Part shown: piece by piece, positions 44,641-53,285 of the stretch | Numbering within the stretch: the stretch's first letter is position 1 | How the letters are laid out: every line of letters begins with the position of its first letter | Assembly (NCBI GenBank): GCA_045658965.1 | Contig: JAZOVZ010000099.1 | Coordinates: forward strand, 1 to 64,000 | Direction of reading: 5' to 3' | Length of the DNA: 64,000 nt | Origin: SVQP01 sp045658965 | Lineage (GTDB): Bacteria; Bacillota; Clostridia; Oscillospirales; CAG-272 | The notes under the pieces: model-generated | The model's input: the letters and a program-made list of their open reading frames with translations, nothing else | The model's database searches: none | What the model was told of the DNA's origin: nothing | Made by a program: the position numbers and the translations under genes

Positions 44641-44818
44641 TGCACGGCGGAAGCAGTCGTTCCGTCGGAAAAGTGCAGCTCAAGTCGGACTTTGCGGAAC
44701 GTCAATCTCATGACGTAAAGCGTGCAAAGACGCCAAACGTTGCATCAGCTTCGTTCGCACCGAGGATATACGCGAGCGAACATGGAAGCGGGATCGGTTT
44801 CTGCCGATTCCGTTTTTT
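44641..44818 (+). ncRNA. Candidate structured non-coding RNA (about 178 nt)
   Basis: The segment between a consensus promoter and an intrinsic terminator holds a chain of hairpins. These are CGGCGGAA/TTCCGTCG (from 44645), ACGTC/GACGT (44699 to 44715), GCGT/ACGC (44720 to 44733) and a longer stem GCTTC-GTTCGC with GCGAAC-(ATG)-GAAGC (44748 to 44789). The terminator is CGGGATCGG/CCGATTCCG (44789-44812) plus six T. I see no tmRNA, SRP RNA or RNase P landmarks and no 6S-like end-to-end pairing. The 610-bp gap between 44420 and 45030 otherwise holds only terminators and the lon promoter region. Confidence 0.5.
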
Positions 44819-44917
44819 CATTTTTCATTTTTTATACCCTTTTGCGCGTTTTTTCGCGCTTTTTTTGCGCTGTTTTTGAAAAAAACTATATAATAATTGT
44901 AAATAAACCTTGAAAGG

Positions 44918-44948
44918 TATAGCATTTTTTTACCTCTTGTGCTATAAT
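44918..44948 (+). promoter_or_regulatory. Inverted repeat overlapping a -10 box upstream of lon
   Basis: TATAGCA (44918-44924) and TGCTATA (44940-44946) are perfect 7-bp arms around 15 T-rich bases. The right arm overlaps TATAAT (44943-44948), a good -10 box for lon. A repressor bound here would block the promoter. It does not match CIRCE or the CtsR heptamer. Confidence 0.45.
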
Positions 44949-45030
44949 GTTAAGTTGATATAGTATTATCCCGCCCTTAGGGCGTCTTGTATATATCGCA
45001 ATACCCTACCCCGGAAAGGAATTTTTACAC

Positions 45031-47475
45031 ATGTCAGGATATATTGAAAAAGCCGAAAGCATGACCATGCCCGTGATCGCATTGCGCGGCATCGTCGCTT
45101 TTCCCGGTGCCACCATCAATTTTGACGTTGCCGAGGACAGCTTTGGCTCGGCACATGCGGCAAAGCTTGCCGCACAGGGCTCTTTGCCCGTGCTTTTGGT
45201 CACCTTGCGCGATCCGAGTGAGCCCGACAGCGGTGAACCCTCGCTGCAGAAGCTGCACCGCGTTGGCACAATTGCCAAAATCAGACAGCTTGTCAAGTCC
45301 GGTGACGGACAAAACCGCGCCATTGCCGTTGGTATGACGCGCGGTATGCTGAGTGCTCTGCACCCCACCGAGGACGGCACGTACGCTGAGGTCATGTGCA
45401 AATCCTACGTGCTCAAGGATAACGGCGGCATTCGCGCCGAGGCGTATATGCGTCAGGCTCTCGCTGCCATGGAGCGCGTGGTACATCACCTGCCCGCATC
45501 GGGCGAGGAGATCATGCACTCCGCACGCGCGCTCAGAGACCCCGGCGTGCTTGCCGATATGATCGCTGCCAACGTGCTCATTCGTCCCGAGGATAAGCAG
45601 ACCGTGCTGGAATGCTTTGATCCCATGATCCGTATTGAAACCGTTTGCATGATGCTGGATCACGAAGCGGAGATTTTGGAATGCGACGCCATGATCCACG
45701 GCCGCGTGCGCGAGCGCATTGCGCGCCATCAAAAGGAATACTACATGCGCGAGCAGATCCGTACCCTGCAAGAGGAGCTTGGCGAGGGTGACAACGAGAT
45801 CTGGGAAAACAAAAAGCGTATTGCGCAGGCGCATCTGCCCGAAGAGGTGGAGAAAAAGCTGCTCAAGGAAAACGACCGCCTTTCCCGCACGCCGTTCGGC
45901 TCCGCAGAGGCAGGCGTGATTGAAAACTACCTGGACGTTTGCTTAAATCTGCCCTGGAACAAGACCACCAAGGACCGCGTCAGCGTTTCTGCAGCCAAAA
46001 AGGTGCTGGACGCAGACCACGACGGCATGGAGAAAGTCAAGGAGCGCATTCTGGAGTTCCTTGCCGTTAAGCAGCTCTCCCCCGAGCTGAAAAATCAGAT
46101 CATTTGCTTGGTAGGCCCTCCCGGCGTGGGTAAGACCTCAATCGGTGCTTCCATCGCCCGCGCGCTCAAGCGCAAGTACGTGCGCGTGTCCCTGGGCGGT
46201 GTGCGTGACGAGGCGGATATCCGCGGTCACCGTAAGACCTACATCGGCTCTATGCCCGGCAGAATCATCGACGCCGTTTCCCGTGCGGGCGTGCGCAATC
46301 CGCTGATTTTGCTCGACGAGATCGACAAGCTGTCGATCAGCGCGCACGGTGATCCCTCCTCCGCGCTACTTGAGGTGCTGGACCCCGAGCAGAACAAATA
46401 CTTCCGCGATCACTTCGTGGAGCTTCCCTTCGACCTTTCCGACTGTCTGTTCATTGCGACCGCCAACACGCTTGAGACCGTGCCGCGTCCTCTGATCGAC
46501 CGTATGGAGATCATTGAGCTGGGGACCTACACCAAGAGCGAAAAACGCAGCATTGCCAAGAATCACTTGATTCCCAAGCAGCTGACGCGCCACGGTCTTT
46601 CCAAGCGTGCGGTCAAGATCACCGATGCCGCCGTAGACGAGCTGATCGAATACTACACCCGCGAGGCAGGCGTGCGTAACTTGGAGCGTACCTTTGCCGA
46701 GCTTTGCCGCAAGGCAGCCAAGAAAATGGTGGAAACGGAATGCAAGAAGATCGTCATTGACGCGTCCGACGTTCAGGGCTACTTGGGCCCGCGTAAGCGT
46801 TTGCCCGATGCCATTTCCGCTATGGACGAGGTGGGCGAGGTCAACGGCCTTGCATGGACAGAGGTGGGCGGTGACGTTTTGCGCGTAGAGGTTGCCGTAA
46901 CCGACGGCACGGGCAAGATCGAGCTGACAGGCTCGCTTGGCGACGTCATGAAGGAAAGCGCAAAGGCTGCGCTGACCTACACCCGCTCGGTTGCCGATAA
47001 ATGGGGCATTCCCACCGATTTCTATACCAAAAAGGACATTCACGTGCACGTGCCCGAGGGCGCAGTACCCAAGGACGGCCCCAGCGCGGGCGTGACCATG
47101 GCGGCCGCTATGATCAGCGCACTTGCAAATATTCCCGTCCGCCGCGACGTTGCCATGACGGGCGAGATCACGCTGCGCGGCAGAGTGCTTGCCATTGGCG
47201 GACTCAAAGAAAAATCGCTTGCCGCATACGCTGCAGGCGCAACCACGGTCTGCATTCCCGCAGATAACATGCGAGACATGCACGAGCTTGATCCCGAGGT
47301 CAAGGAGCACGTGCACTTTGTGCCCTGCTCCCGCATCGAGGACGTGCTCGCAGTCGCACTCGTGCAGCCCGAGGCAGTTAAGACTGCCCCCGTTTCCCAT
47401 GACATTCCCGATTACATTCCCGTAGCAACCGGCACAAGCCGTGTTCCCGCTACGTCGTTTACAGAGGTAAAATAA
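45031..47475 (+). CDS. lon: ATP-dependent protease Lon
   Basis: 814 residues, LonA type. An N-terminal substrate-binding domain (about 1-205) and helical segment precede the AAA+ module with Walker A GPPGVGKTS (about 360) and Walker B PLILLDEIDKL. The proteolytic domain has catalytic Ser in KDGPSAGVTM (about 684) and Lys in GGLKEKSLAAY (about 727). It degrades damaged and regulatory proteins. GAAAGGA lies upstream of the ATG. The stop overlaps the engB start by 1 bp, the usual lon-ysxC arrangement. Confidence 0.97.
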   Translation: MSGYIEKAESMTMPVIALRGIVAFPGATINFDVAEDSFGSAHAAKLAAQGSLPVLLVTLRDPSEPDSGEPSLQKLHRVGTIAKIRQLVKSGDGQNRAIAVGMTRGMLSALHPTEDGTYAEVMCKSYVLKDNGGIRAEAYMRQALAAMERVVHHLPASGEEIMHSARALRDPGVLADMIAANVLIRPEDKQTVLECFDPMIRIETVCMMLDHEAEILECDAMIHGRVRERIARHQKEYYMREQIRTLQEELGEGDNEIWENKKRIAQAHLPEEVEKKLLKENDRLSRTPFGSAEAGVIENYLDVCLNLPWNKTTKDRVSVSAAKKVLDADHDGMEKVKERILEFLAVKQLSPELKNQIICLVGPPGVGKTSIGASIARALKRKYVRVSLGGVRDEADIRGHRKTYIGSMPGRIIDAVSRAGVRNPLILLDEIDKLSISAHGDPSSALLEVLDPEQNKYFRDHFVELPFDLSDCLFIATANTLETVPRPLIDRMEIIELGTYTKSEKRSIAKNHLIPKQLTRHGLSKRAVKITDAAVDELIEYYTREAGVRNLERTFAELCRKAAKKMVETECKKIVIDASDVQGYLGPRKRLPDAISAMDEVGEVNGLAWTEVGGDVLRVEVAVTDGTGKIELTGSLGDVMKESAKAALTYTRSVADKWGIPTDFYTKKDIHVHVPEGAVPKDGPSAGVTMAAAMISALANIPVRRDVAMTGEITLRGRVLAIGGLKEKSLAAYAAGATTVCIPADNMRDMHELDPEVKEHVHFVPCSRIEDVLAVALVQPEAVKTAPVSHDIPDYIPVATGTSRVPATSFTEVK

Positions 47476-48089
47476 TGGCTTTTATGACACAGAACGCACA
47501 GCTGCAGATCAGCGCGGGACTTGCCAAGCAATTCCCCACCAATCCCATTCCGCAGGTCGCCTTTTCGGGTCGCTCCAACGTGGGCAAGAGCTCTTTGCTC
47601 AACACCTTGCTTGGCAGAAAATCGCTTGCGCGCGTATCCAGCGCACCCGGCAAGACCATCACGGTCAACTTCTACAACGTAGATAAAAAGCTGTTCCTTG
47701 TCGACCTGCCCGGCTACGGCTTTGCAGCGCGCAATCCCGCGGACAAGGAAAAATGGAGCATGCTGACCGACGGATACTTTACCAACAATCCCAACGTGGA
47801 TCTGCTCTGTCTGGTGCTTCAGCTGGTCGATTCCCGCGTGGGGCTGACCCGCGACGATGAAATGATGGTGGATTTCCTCAACCAGAGCGGCATTCCCTAC
47901 GCCATCGTTGCCACCAAGGTGGATAAGCTCAACAAGACCGAGCGCGAAAAGAATCTTGCAGCCATTGCGTCTCACAAGCTCATCAAGCTCGGCACGCCTG
48001 TCATCCCCTTCTCCTCGCTCAAGGGCGAGGGCAAAAACGAGGTCTGGCGCGTGATTTGCTCGCATGCCGATCTGCCGACTCCCAACTGA
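47475..48089 (+). CDS. ysxC: Ribosome biogenesis GTP-binding protein YsxC/EngB
   Basis: 204 residues. An essential GTPase for 50S assembly. G1 is FSGRSNVGKSSLLN (about 30-43), G2 region SSAPGKTITVNFY, G3 DLPGYGFA, G4 ATKVDKLN and G5 FSSLKGEG. It overlaps the lon stop by 1 bp. Confidence 0.96.
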   Translation: MAFMTQNAQLQISAGLAKQFPTNPIPQVAFSGRSNVGKSSLLNTLLGRKSLARVSSAPGKTITVNFYNVDKKLFLVDLPGYGFAARNPADKEKWSMLTDGYFTNNPNVDLLCLVLQLVDSRVGLTRDDEMMVDFLNQSGIPYAIVATKVDKLNKTEREKNLAAIASHKLIKLGTPVIPFSSLKGEGKNEVWRVICSHADLPTPN

Positions 48090-48090
48090 T

Positions 48091-48249
48091 ACCGTCAACG
48101 CAAGCGTTGGCGGCATCAGTTGGTGAAATATTTCGCTGCGCGAAATGTGAAATGTTTTCCTTTGGCAAACGTGAAATTCGCACTTCGTGCGAGTGAAATA
48201 TTGCGCTTACAGCGCAATGTTGTGGTAGAAATTTGCCCCGGGCAAATTT
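48091..48249. repeat. Six-hairpin intergenic array, block A
   Basis: Between ysxC and lysA six short stem-loops follow each other: CCGTCAACGC/GCGTTGGCGG, TTTCGC/GCGAAA, GTTTTCC/GGCAAAC (one mismatch), TCGCAC/GTGCGA, TTGCGC/GCGCAA and AATTTGCCC/GGGCAAATT. Stems 2 to 5 are separated by GTGAAAT and the last is preceded by GGTAGAAATTT. Block B at 51776 has the same layout with different stem sequences. Confidence 0.85.
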
Positions 48250-48287
48250 CAATTTGATTGAATTTTTCGTTATTTCGAGGTATTACC

Positions 48288-49607
48288 ATGCTTCTTTATC
48301 CCCATTTTGATATCAACGACCAAGGGCATCTGACCGTGGGCGGTCTTGACACCGTGGCACTTGCAAAGCAGTACGGCACACCCGTCAATCTGCTTGACGA
48401 GAACGTCGTGCGCGCGCAGATGCGTCTGTACCTGCGCTGTGCAAAGCAGTATTTTGGCGAGAACGCGCTGCCGCTGTTTGCATCCAAGGCACTTTGCTGT
48501 GCGGAGATCTACCGCATTGCAGCCGAGGAAGGCATGGGCATTGACTGCGTTTCCCCCGGTGAGCTTTACATTGCGGAGCGCGTGGGTTTCCCCGCTTCCC
48601 GCATTTATTTCCACGGCAATAACAAGACCGACGCAGATATCGCGCAGGCACTTGACATGGGCGTGGGTACCTTTGTGGTGGATAACACGGAGGAGCTGGA
48701 TTCTCTGAATGCACAAGCCCTGTCGCGCGGCATGCGTGCGCGCATCCTTTTGCGCATCACGCCCGGTATCGATCCCCACACCCACAAGGCAATCTCTACG
48801 GGCGGCGTGGATACCAAGTTCGGCTCTCCCATTCTGACGGGACAAGCCGAGACAATCGTGCTGCGCGCGCTTTCCTGCGAAGGTATTGACCTGCAGGGAT
48901 TTCATTGCCACATCGGCTCGCAGATCTTTGACGCAGAGCCCTTTATCGAGGCGGCACAGATCATGGTCGCGTTCATGGCGGATATGACGCACAAGCACGG
49001 CATTCGCCTGCACGAACTCAATCTGGGCGGCGGACTTGGCGTGCGCTATACCTCCGAGCAGCCCACGCTTGACGTCGACGGTACGATCAGAACCATTGCA
49101 GAGAGGGTCAAGGAGCTGTGCGTGCAAAACGGCATCGAAATGCCTCGCGTCATCCTTGAGCCCGGCAGATCCATCGTGGCTGCCGCAGGTGCTACGCTTT
49201 ACACCGTCGGCTCGGTGAAAAAGATCCCCGGCTTTAAGAATTACGTATCGGTAGACGGCGGTATGCCCGACAACCCCAGATATGCTTTGTATCAATCCCC
49301 CTACACCGCGCTGATCGCAAACAAGGCGGATCAGCCCGCAGACCTTTGCGCAACCGTGGCGGGCAGATGCTGCGAATCGGGCGACCTCTTGGGCGAGGGC
49401 ATGATGCTGCAGACCCCCGTGCGCGGTGATATTCTCGCCATGCTGGTCACGGGTGCATATCAGCATTCCATGGCGTCCAACTATAACAAGATCCCCCGTC
49501 CCCCACTGGTCATGATCAAGGACGGTACCTCGCGCGTGGTCGTGCGCCGCGAGACCTATGAGGATCTGCTCCTGTATGACGTGACCGATCCTGTCTTTAC
49601 GAGGTGA
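48288..49607 (+). CDS. lysA: Diaminopimelate decarboxylase
   Basis: 439 residues from the ATG at 48288 (CGAGG seven bases upstream), which gives a normal N-terminus. LysA makes L-lysine from meso-diaminopimelate with PLP. The PLP Lys is in LFASKALCC, His in GFHCHIGSQI, the glycine loop is GGGLGVRY, and EPGRSIVAAAG and CCESGDLL complete the active site. It is preceded by the hairpin array, not by a recognisable lysine riboswitch. Confidence 0.96.
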   Translation: MLLYPHFDINDQGHLTVGGLDTVALAKQYGTPVNLLDENVVRAQMRLYLRCAKQYFGENALPLFASKALCCAEIYRIAAEEGMGIDCVSPGELYIAERVGFPASRIYFHGNNKTDADIAQALDMGVGTFVVDNTEELDSLNAQALSRGMRARILLRITPGIDPHTHKAISTGGVDTKFGSPILTGQAETIVLRALSCEGIDLQGFHCHIGSQIFDAEPFIEAAQIMVAFMADMTHKHGIRLHELNLGGGLGVRYTSEQPTLDVDGTIRTIAERVKELCVQNGIEMPRVILEPGRSIVAAAGATLYTVGSVKKIPGFKNYVSVDGGMPDNPRYALYQSPYTALIANKADQPADLCATVAGRCCESGDLLGEGMMLQTPVRGDILAMLVTGAYQHSMASNYNKIPRPPLVMIKDGTSRVVVRRETYEDLLLYDVTDPVFTR

Positions 49608-49611
49608 TATT

Positions 49612-50322
49612 ATGCTTCTTACACTGCTTTCCGAGGGCTTTAGCCGAGACGCGCTGATCTCGGTGCTGCTCTCGCTTCCCGTCATCGTGCTTTCCCTTTG
49701 CTTGCACGAAACGGCACACGGCTGGGTGGCTTACAAGTTAGGCGACCCGACCGCCCGCAATTTGGGCAGACTGACGCTCAATCCGATCAAGCACCTTGAC
49801 CCCATGGGCTTCCTTTTCATGCTGCTGTTCGGCATCGGTTGGGCAAAGCCCGTGCCCATCAACACGCGCAACTTCAAAAACCCGCGCGTTGGCATGGCAC
49901 TTTCGGGCATTGCAGGCCCCATTTCCAACCTGCTGCTTGGTCTGCTTGGCATGGTTTTGTCCGTGGCGACGCTGGTTATCTGCTTCCTTGCGGGCATTGA
50001 TCCGAACGCAAACATCTGGATCACGGTCATGCTGCTGTTTTTTGACGTGCTTGCATTTCTCAACGTTGCGCTGGCGGTATTCAATCTCATCCCCGTGCCG
50101 CCCTTTGACGGCTCGCGCTTTGCGTACGTGTTCCTGCCCACCAAGTGGTATTTCAAGGTCATGCAATACGAGCGTTTTACCGGTATTGCCATCATGATCC
50201 TCATCTTCATTCTCTCCCGCATAGGACTCAATCCCATCTCCATCGTGGTGTCTTTCATTTTGAACAACACCATGGATCTGCTTTTGCTGATTGCAAACAC
50301 CATTCTCAATCTGATTCTTTGA
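49612..50322 (+). CDS. Site-2 protease family (M50) membrane protease
   Basis: 236 residues. Zinc motif HETAH (about 32-36) in the first long membrane segment and the second motif NLIPVPPFDGSR (about 160-171) giving the third ligand Asp. About six membrane segments, no PDZ domain. Genes of this type often stand before scpA in Firmicutes. Substrate unknown. It starts 4 bp after lysA with GAGGTG overlapping the lysA stop. Confidence 0.93.
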   Translation: MLLTLLSEGFSRDALISVLLSLPVIVLSLCLHETAHGWVAYKLGDPTARNLGRLTLNPIKHLDPMGFLFMLLFGIGWAKPVPINTRNFKNPRVGMALSGIAGPISNLLLGLLGMVLSVATLVICFLAGIDPNANIWITVMLLFFDVLAFLNVALAVFNLIPVPPFDGSRFAYVFLPTKWYFKVMQYERFTGIAIMILIFILSRIGLNPISIVVSFILNNTMDLLLLIANTILNLIL

Positions 50323-50337
50323 TAACGGCGGTATACT

Positions 50338-51132
50338 ATGGCTGAATTAAAGTATAAAATTGAATCCTTCGACTTTGACGGTCCGCTGGATCTGCTTTTG
50401 ACCCTGATACAGAAAAACAAGGTCAGCATCCAGGATATTCCCATCGCGCTGATCTGCGACCAGTATCTTGCGTACATTTCGCAGGCGCAAAAGCTGGATC
50501 TTGAGGTCGCGTCCGAATTTTTGGTCATGGCAAGTGAGCTGATTTTGATCAAGACCAAAATGCTTTTGCCGCGTGACGAAAAATCCGACGAAAAGGACCC
50601 CCGTGCCGAGCTGGCTGACGCGCTGCTCAAATACCAGCAGGCAAAGGAGGGCGCGGCAAAGCTCAAGGCAAGATATGAAAAATACGTGGGGCGTATGGTC
50701 AAGGACACCGATGAAATTTCGATAGACAAGACCTTTGTGGACGACCAGCAGGTCACCTCTCTTTGTGCCGCGGTGCGCCGCATCATCGCCTATAACGAGG
50801 CAAACGACGGCAAGGAAAAGGTGGTCTTCTCCCCCATGATCTCCAAGCCCATCGTGCCGGTCGAAGCCAAGATCGTGGGCATTTTGCACCGCATGAAAAA
50901 GAAGGAATGGACGCAAATGGAGGAGCTGCTCTCCGACTCGGTCTCTCATGCCGACATGATCGCCATATTCCTTGGCGTTTTAGAGCTTCTCAAGGTGCGT
51001 GACATTTTGCTTGACGACGAGGACGCCAACGAGCACTCGCTCTACACGTCGGACGCAAAGCTGCGCATCAATCCCATTCCCGCGGACCAAAGACAACCCC
51101 AAAAACAAGACAGTGAGGTAGCACAGGTATGA
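50338..51132 (+). CDS. scpA: Segregation and condensation protein A
   Basis: 264 residues. ScpA is the kleisin that bridges SMC heads. N-terminus FDFDGPLDLLLTLIQKNKVSIQDIPIALI is the family signature, with a variable middle and a C-terminal winged-helix part (LLSDSVSHADMIAIFLGVLELLK). Its stop overlaps scpB by 4 bp. SMC is encoded at 28.7-32.4 kb. Confidence 0.96.
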   Translation: MAELKYKIESFDFDGPLDLLLTLIQKNKVSIQDIPIALICDQYLAYISQAQKLDLEVASEFLVMASELILIKTKMLLPRDEKSDEKDPRAELADALLKYQQAKEGAAKLKARYEKYVGRMVKDTDEISIDKTFVDDQQVTSLCAAVRRIIAYNEANDGKEKVVFSPMISKPIVPVEAKIVGILHRMKKKEWTQMEELLSDSVSHADMIAIFLGVLELLKVRDILLDDEDANEHSLYTSDAKLRINPIPADQRQPQKQDSEVAQV

Positions 51133-51770
51133 CAGAACAGCAAATGCCCACCATTTCCGATATCGGTGAAGCCATTGAGGCGATCCTTTTCGCCGCAGGG
51201 TATCCCGTTAAATACGACAAGCTTGCAGAGGTACTGGGACTTTCCGCGCCCGACGTCCGTCTGCTTTGCGAGCACATGGCAACAGAATACGAAAAAGCCG
51301 GCAGAGGCATTATGATGCTGTGCCTGCCCGAGACCTGCCAGCTGACCACAAAGGAGCAGTATATGCCCTACATCCGCGAAGCCCTTGGCATCAAGAGAGG
51401 CGGCAACCTCTCGGCATCCTCACTTGAGGTGCTTGCCATCGTGGCTTACAACCAGCCCGTGACCCGCGCTTACGTGGACGCGGTGCGCGGCGTGGACTCT
51501 TCTTACGCGGTCGGCTCTCTGCTCGACAAAAATCTGATCGAGGCTTGCGGCAGAATGGACGCGCCCGGTCGCCCCATGCTGTACGTGACCACCGATAAAT
51601 TCTTGCGCGTGTTCGGTCTGAATTCGCTTTCCGAGCTGCCCGAGACCGAGGCTCTGAGCATTGCCGCTGCGCAAGCCGAGCAGGTGGAGATGGAGATCGA
51701 TACCCCTGCCGAGGAGGCTGTGCCCGAGGGCGAATACACCGAGGTCGCAGAGGACGACAGCCGCGCCTGA
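51129..51770 (+). CDS. scpB: Segregation and condensation protein B
   Basis: 213 residues. ScpB dimerises and binds ScpA. Two winged-helix domains: IEAILFAAGYPVKYDKLAEVL at the N-terminus, LSASSLEVLAIVAYNQPVTRAYVDAVRGVDS in the second, and FGLNSLSELP at the end of the core. An acidic tail of about 40 residues follows. Coupled to scpA by a 4-bp overlap. Confidence 0.96.
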   Translation: MTEQQMPTISDIGEAIEAILFAAGYPVKYDKLAEVLGLSAPDVRLLCEHMATEYEKAGRGIMMLCLPETCQLTTKEQYMPYIREALGIKRGGNLSASSLEVLAIVAYNQPVTRAYVDAVRGVDSSYAVGSLLDKNLIEACGRMDAPGRPMLYVTTDKFLRVFGLNSLSELPETEALSIAAAQAEQVEMEIDTPAEEAVPEGEYTEVAEDDSRA

Positions 51771-51775
51771 GCAAC

Positions 51776-51931
51776 GCCGTCAAAGAACATTTGACGGCAT
51801 TGCAGTGAAATATTTTGCCACAGGCAAAATGTGAAATTTTTGCTCTGCAAAAATGAAATTCGCGCTGTGCGCGAGTGAAATATTCCGCAAATGCGGAATG
51901 TTGAGGTAGAAATTTGCCGGATGGCAAATTT
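51776..51931. repeat. Six-hairpin intergenic array, block B
   Basis: Between scpB and the DUF2953 gene: GCCGTCAAA/TTTGACGGC, TTTTGCC/GGCAAAA, TTTTTGC/GCAAAAA, TCGCGC/GCGCGA, TTCCGC/GCGGAA and AAATTTGCC/GGCAAATTT, in the same order and with the same GTGAAAT and GGTAGAAATTT linkers as block A. Stem bases differ between blocks but pairing is kept. The array ends about 20 bp before the next ribosome site. Confidence 0.85.
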
Positions 51932-51957
51932 CCGATTTTTCCGGAAAGGAGGCTGCC

Positions 51958-52743
51958 ATGCCACTCGCACTCAAAATCGTGCTGATCGTAGCAGCGGCAA
52001 TTGCCGTGCTCACGGTTGCGCTTGTGCTTGCGTTGCTTGCCTTGCGCGTCAAGATCAAGATCGGCTATCGCGACACGTTATTTTTCAAGCTGTACGTGGG
52101 CGGCGTCAAGGTAGCCACCATTCCCAAGCCCCCCAAAAAGCTGCGCAGATTGCGCACCTACACCAAGAAAAAAGCCATGCGTGCTGCCGCAAAGTATGCA
52201 CGGCATGCCGAGGATTACCTCGAAATGGTGCGTCAGCATGCGCTTTACCGCGCGCTGATGCAAAAATACGCGCAAAGCAAGGCGCAAAAGAAAAAGCCCG
52301 CGCCCTCGACGGACGCAAAGCCCAAAGAAAAGAAACCGGAAAGCCATTTGGACGTGGAAGTGCTTTTGCGCATGATCAGCGAGCTGATCGAAGCCTTTTT
52401 CGAGGGCACGCGCAAGGGTCTGCACGTGCACGTGTGCCGCTTGCACGTAGACGTGGTCGGCAAGGACGCTGCCGCGACCGCGCTGCTCTGTGGCTGTTTA
52501 TGGGCAGCCGTGACACAGCTGCTTGCCGTCATTGACGCACACGCCGTGCTGCGCGTGCGCAAGACGGACGTAGTCATTACGCCCGATTATACGGGCGACA
52601 AGACCCGCACCGATTTCTCCCTGATCGTATCCTTCAGCGTATTCCGTACGCTGCACACGCTGCTCTCTCTCATTCCCGTTGTCCTCAGGCATAAGGACAC
52701 CCTGATGAAAAAGGCAGCTGCTCCCACACCCGCAAAACAATGA
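51958..52743 (+). CDS. DUF2953-family membrane protein
   Basis: 261 residues. N-terminal membrane segment (about 5-29), a basic region, a Lys/Pro-rich linker (about 100-122) and a C-terminal half with LHVHVCRLHVDVVGKDAAATALLCG, typical of DUF2953. This family is commonly encoded directly before ytfJ in spore formers, as here, which suggests a sporulation link. GGAGG precedes the ATG. Confidence 0.85.
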   Translation: MPLALKIVLIVAAAIAVLTVALVLALLALRVKIKIGYRDTLFFKLYVGGVKVATIPKPPKKLRRLRTYTKKKAMRAAAKYARHAEDYLEMVRQHALYRALMQKYAQSKAQKKKPAPSTDAKPKEKKPESHLDVEVLLRMISELIEAFFEGTRKGLHVHVCRLHVDVVGKDAAATALLCGCLWAAVTQLLAVIDAHAVLRVRKTDVVITPDYTGDKTRTDFSLIVSFSVFRTLHTLLSLIPVVLRHKDTLMKKAAAPTPAKQ

Positions 52744-52771
52744 ATTTTCATATATGAAAGGAACTCTACGT

Positions 52772-53224
52772 ATGTCTGAGAACAACAAGATCCAAGAAAT
52801 CATCAAGGAGTCGCTTGAAAACATCCGCTCTATCATTGACGCAAACACCGTCATCGGCACTCCTATGGAGACCTCCAACGGCGTGACCATCATTCCCGTA
52901 TCCAAGATCGCTATGGGCTTTGCTTCGGGCGGCTTGGACTTTGACGGCAAAAAGGAAGCTTCCGCCAAGAACTTCGGCGGTGGCGGCGGCACGGGTCTTT
53001 CTGTACAGCCCGTCGGCTTTTTGGTCATCTCCCATGAGGGTCGCGTTGAAATGATCAACGTCGGTCAGAAGACGCCCAAGGACACCATCGAGCAGGTTGC
53101 GGACCTTCTGGAGCGCACCCCCGATATCGTGTACCGCCTCAAGGTCATCTTCGACAAGTTCAACGAAATGAAAAAGGACGGCGAGGTACAGCCCGCGCTG
53201 GAATCCGAAAACAAGGACGAATAA
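52772..53224 (+). CDS. ytfJ: GerW/YtfJ-family sporulation protein
   Basis: 150 residues from the ATG at 52772 (AAAGGAA eight bases upstream). Family core: ANTVIGTPMETSNGVTIIPVSKIAMGFASGG, the glycine stretch FGGGGGTGLSVQPVGFLVI. In Bacillus this protein is needed for correct germination or spore lytic enzyme function. It follows the DUF2953 gene by 28 bp. Confidence 0.94.
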   Translation: MSENNKIQEIIKESLENIRSIIDANTVIGTPMETSNGVTIIPVSKIAMGFASGGLDFDGKKEASAKNFGGGGGTGLSVQPVGFLVISHEGRVEMINVGQKTPKDTIEQVADLLERTPDIVYRLKVIFDKFNEMKKDGEVQPALESENKDE

Positions 53225-53239
53225 GACATACTTCCCGAT

Positions 53240-53272
53240 AAAGCTTCGTATATTTTAACATTACGAAGCTTT
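53240..53272 (+). promoter_or_regulatory. 11-bp perfect inverted repeat before dacF
   Basis: AAAGCTTCGTA (53240-53250) and TACGAAGCTTT (53262-53272) with an 11-bp AT-rich spacer. It ends a few bases before the dacF ribosome site (GGGGG). There is no T-run after it, so it may be an operator or an RNA hairpin acting on dacF translation rather than a terminator. Confidence 0.6.
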
Positions 53273-53285
53273 CTATGGGGGTACT

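Noticed and set aside
44641..44818. tmRNA, SRP RNA or 6S RNA identity for the candidate RNA
   Set aside because: No tRNA-like end or tag frame, no SRP tetraloop/asymmetric loop motif, and the 5' and 3' ends do not pair as in 6S RNA. Left as unassigned.
48091..48249. Lysine riboswitch upstream of lysA
   Set aside because: The region is a row of short independent hairpins shared with the scpB gap. No lysine-riboswitch core or terminator/antiterminator pair is visible.
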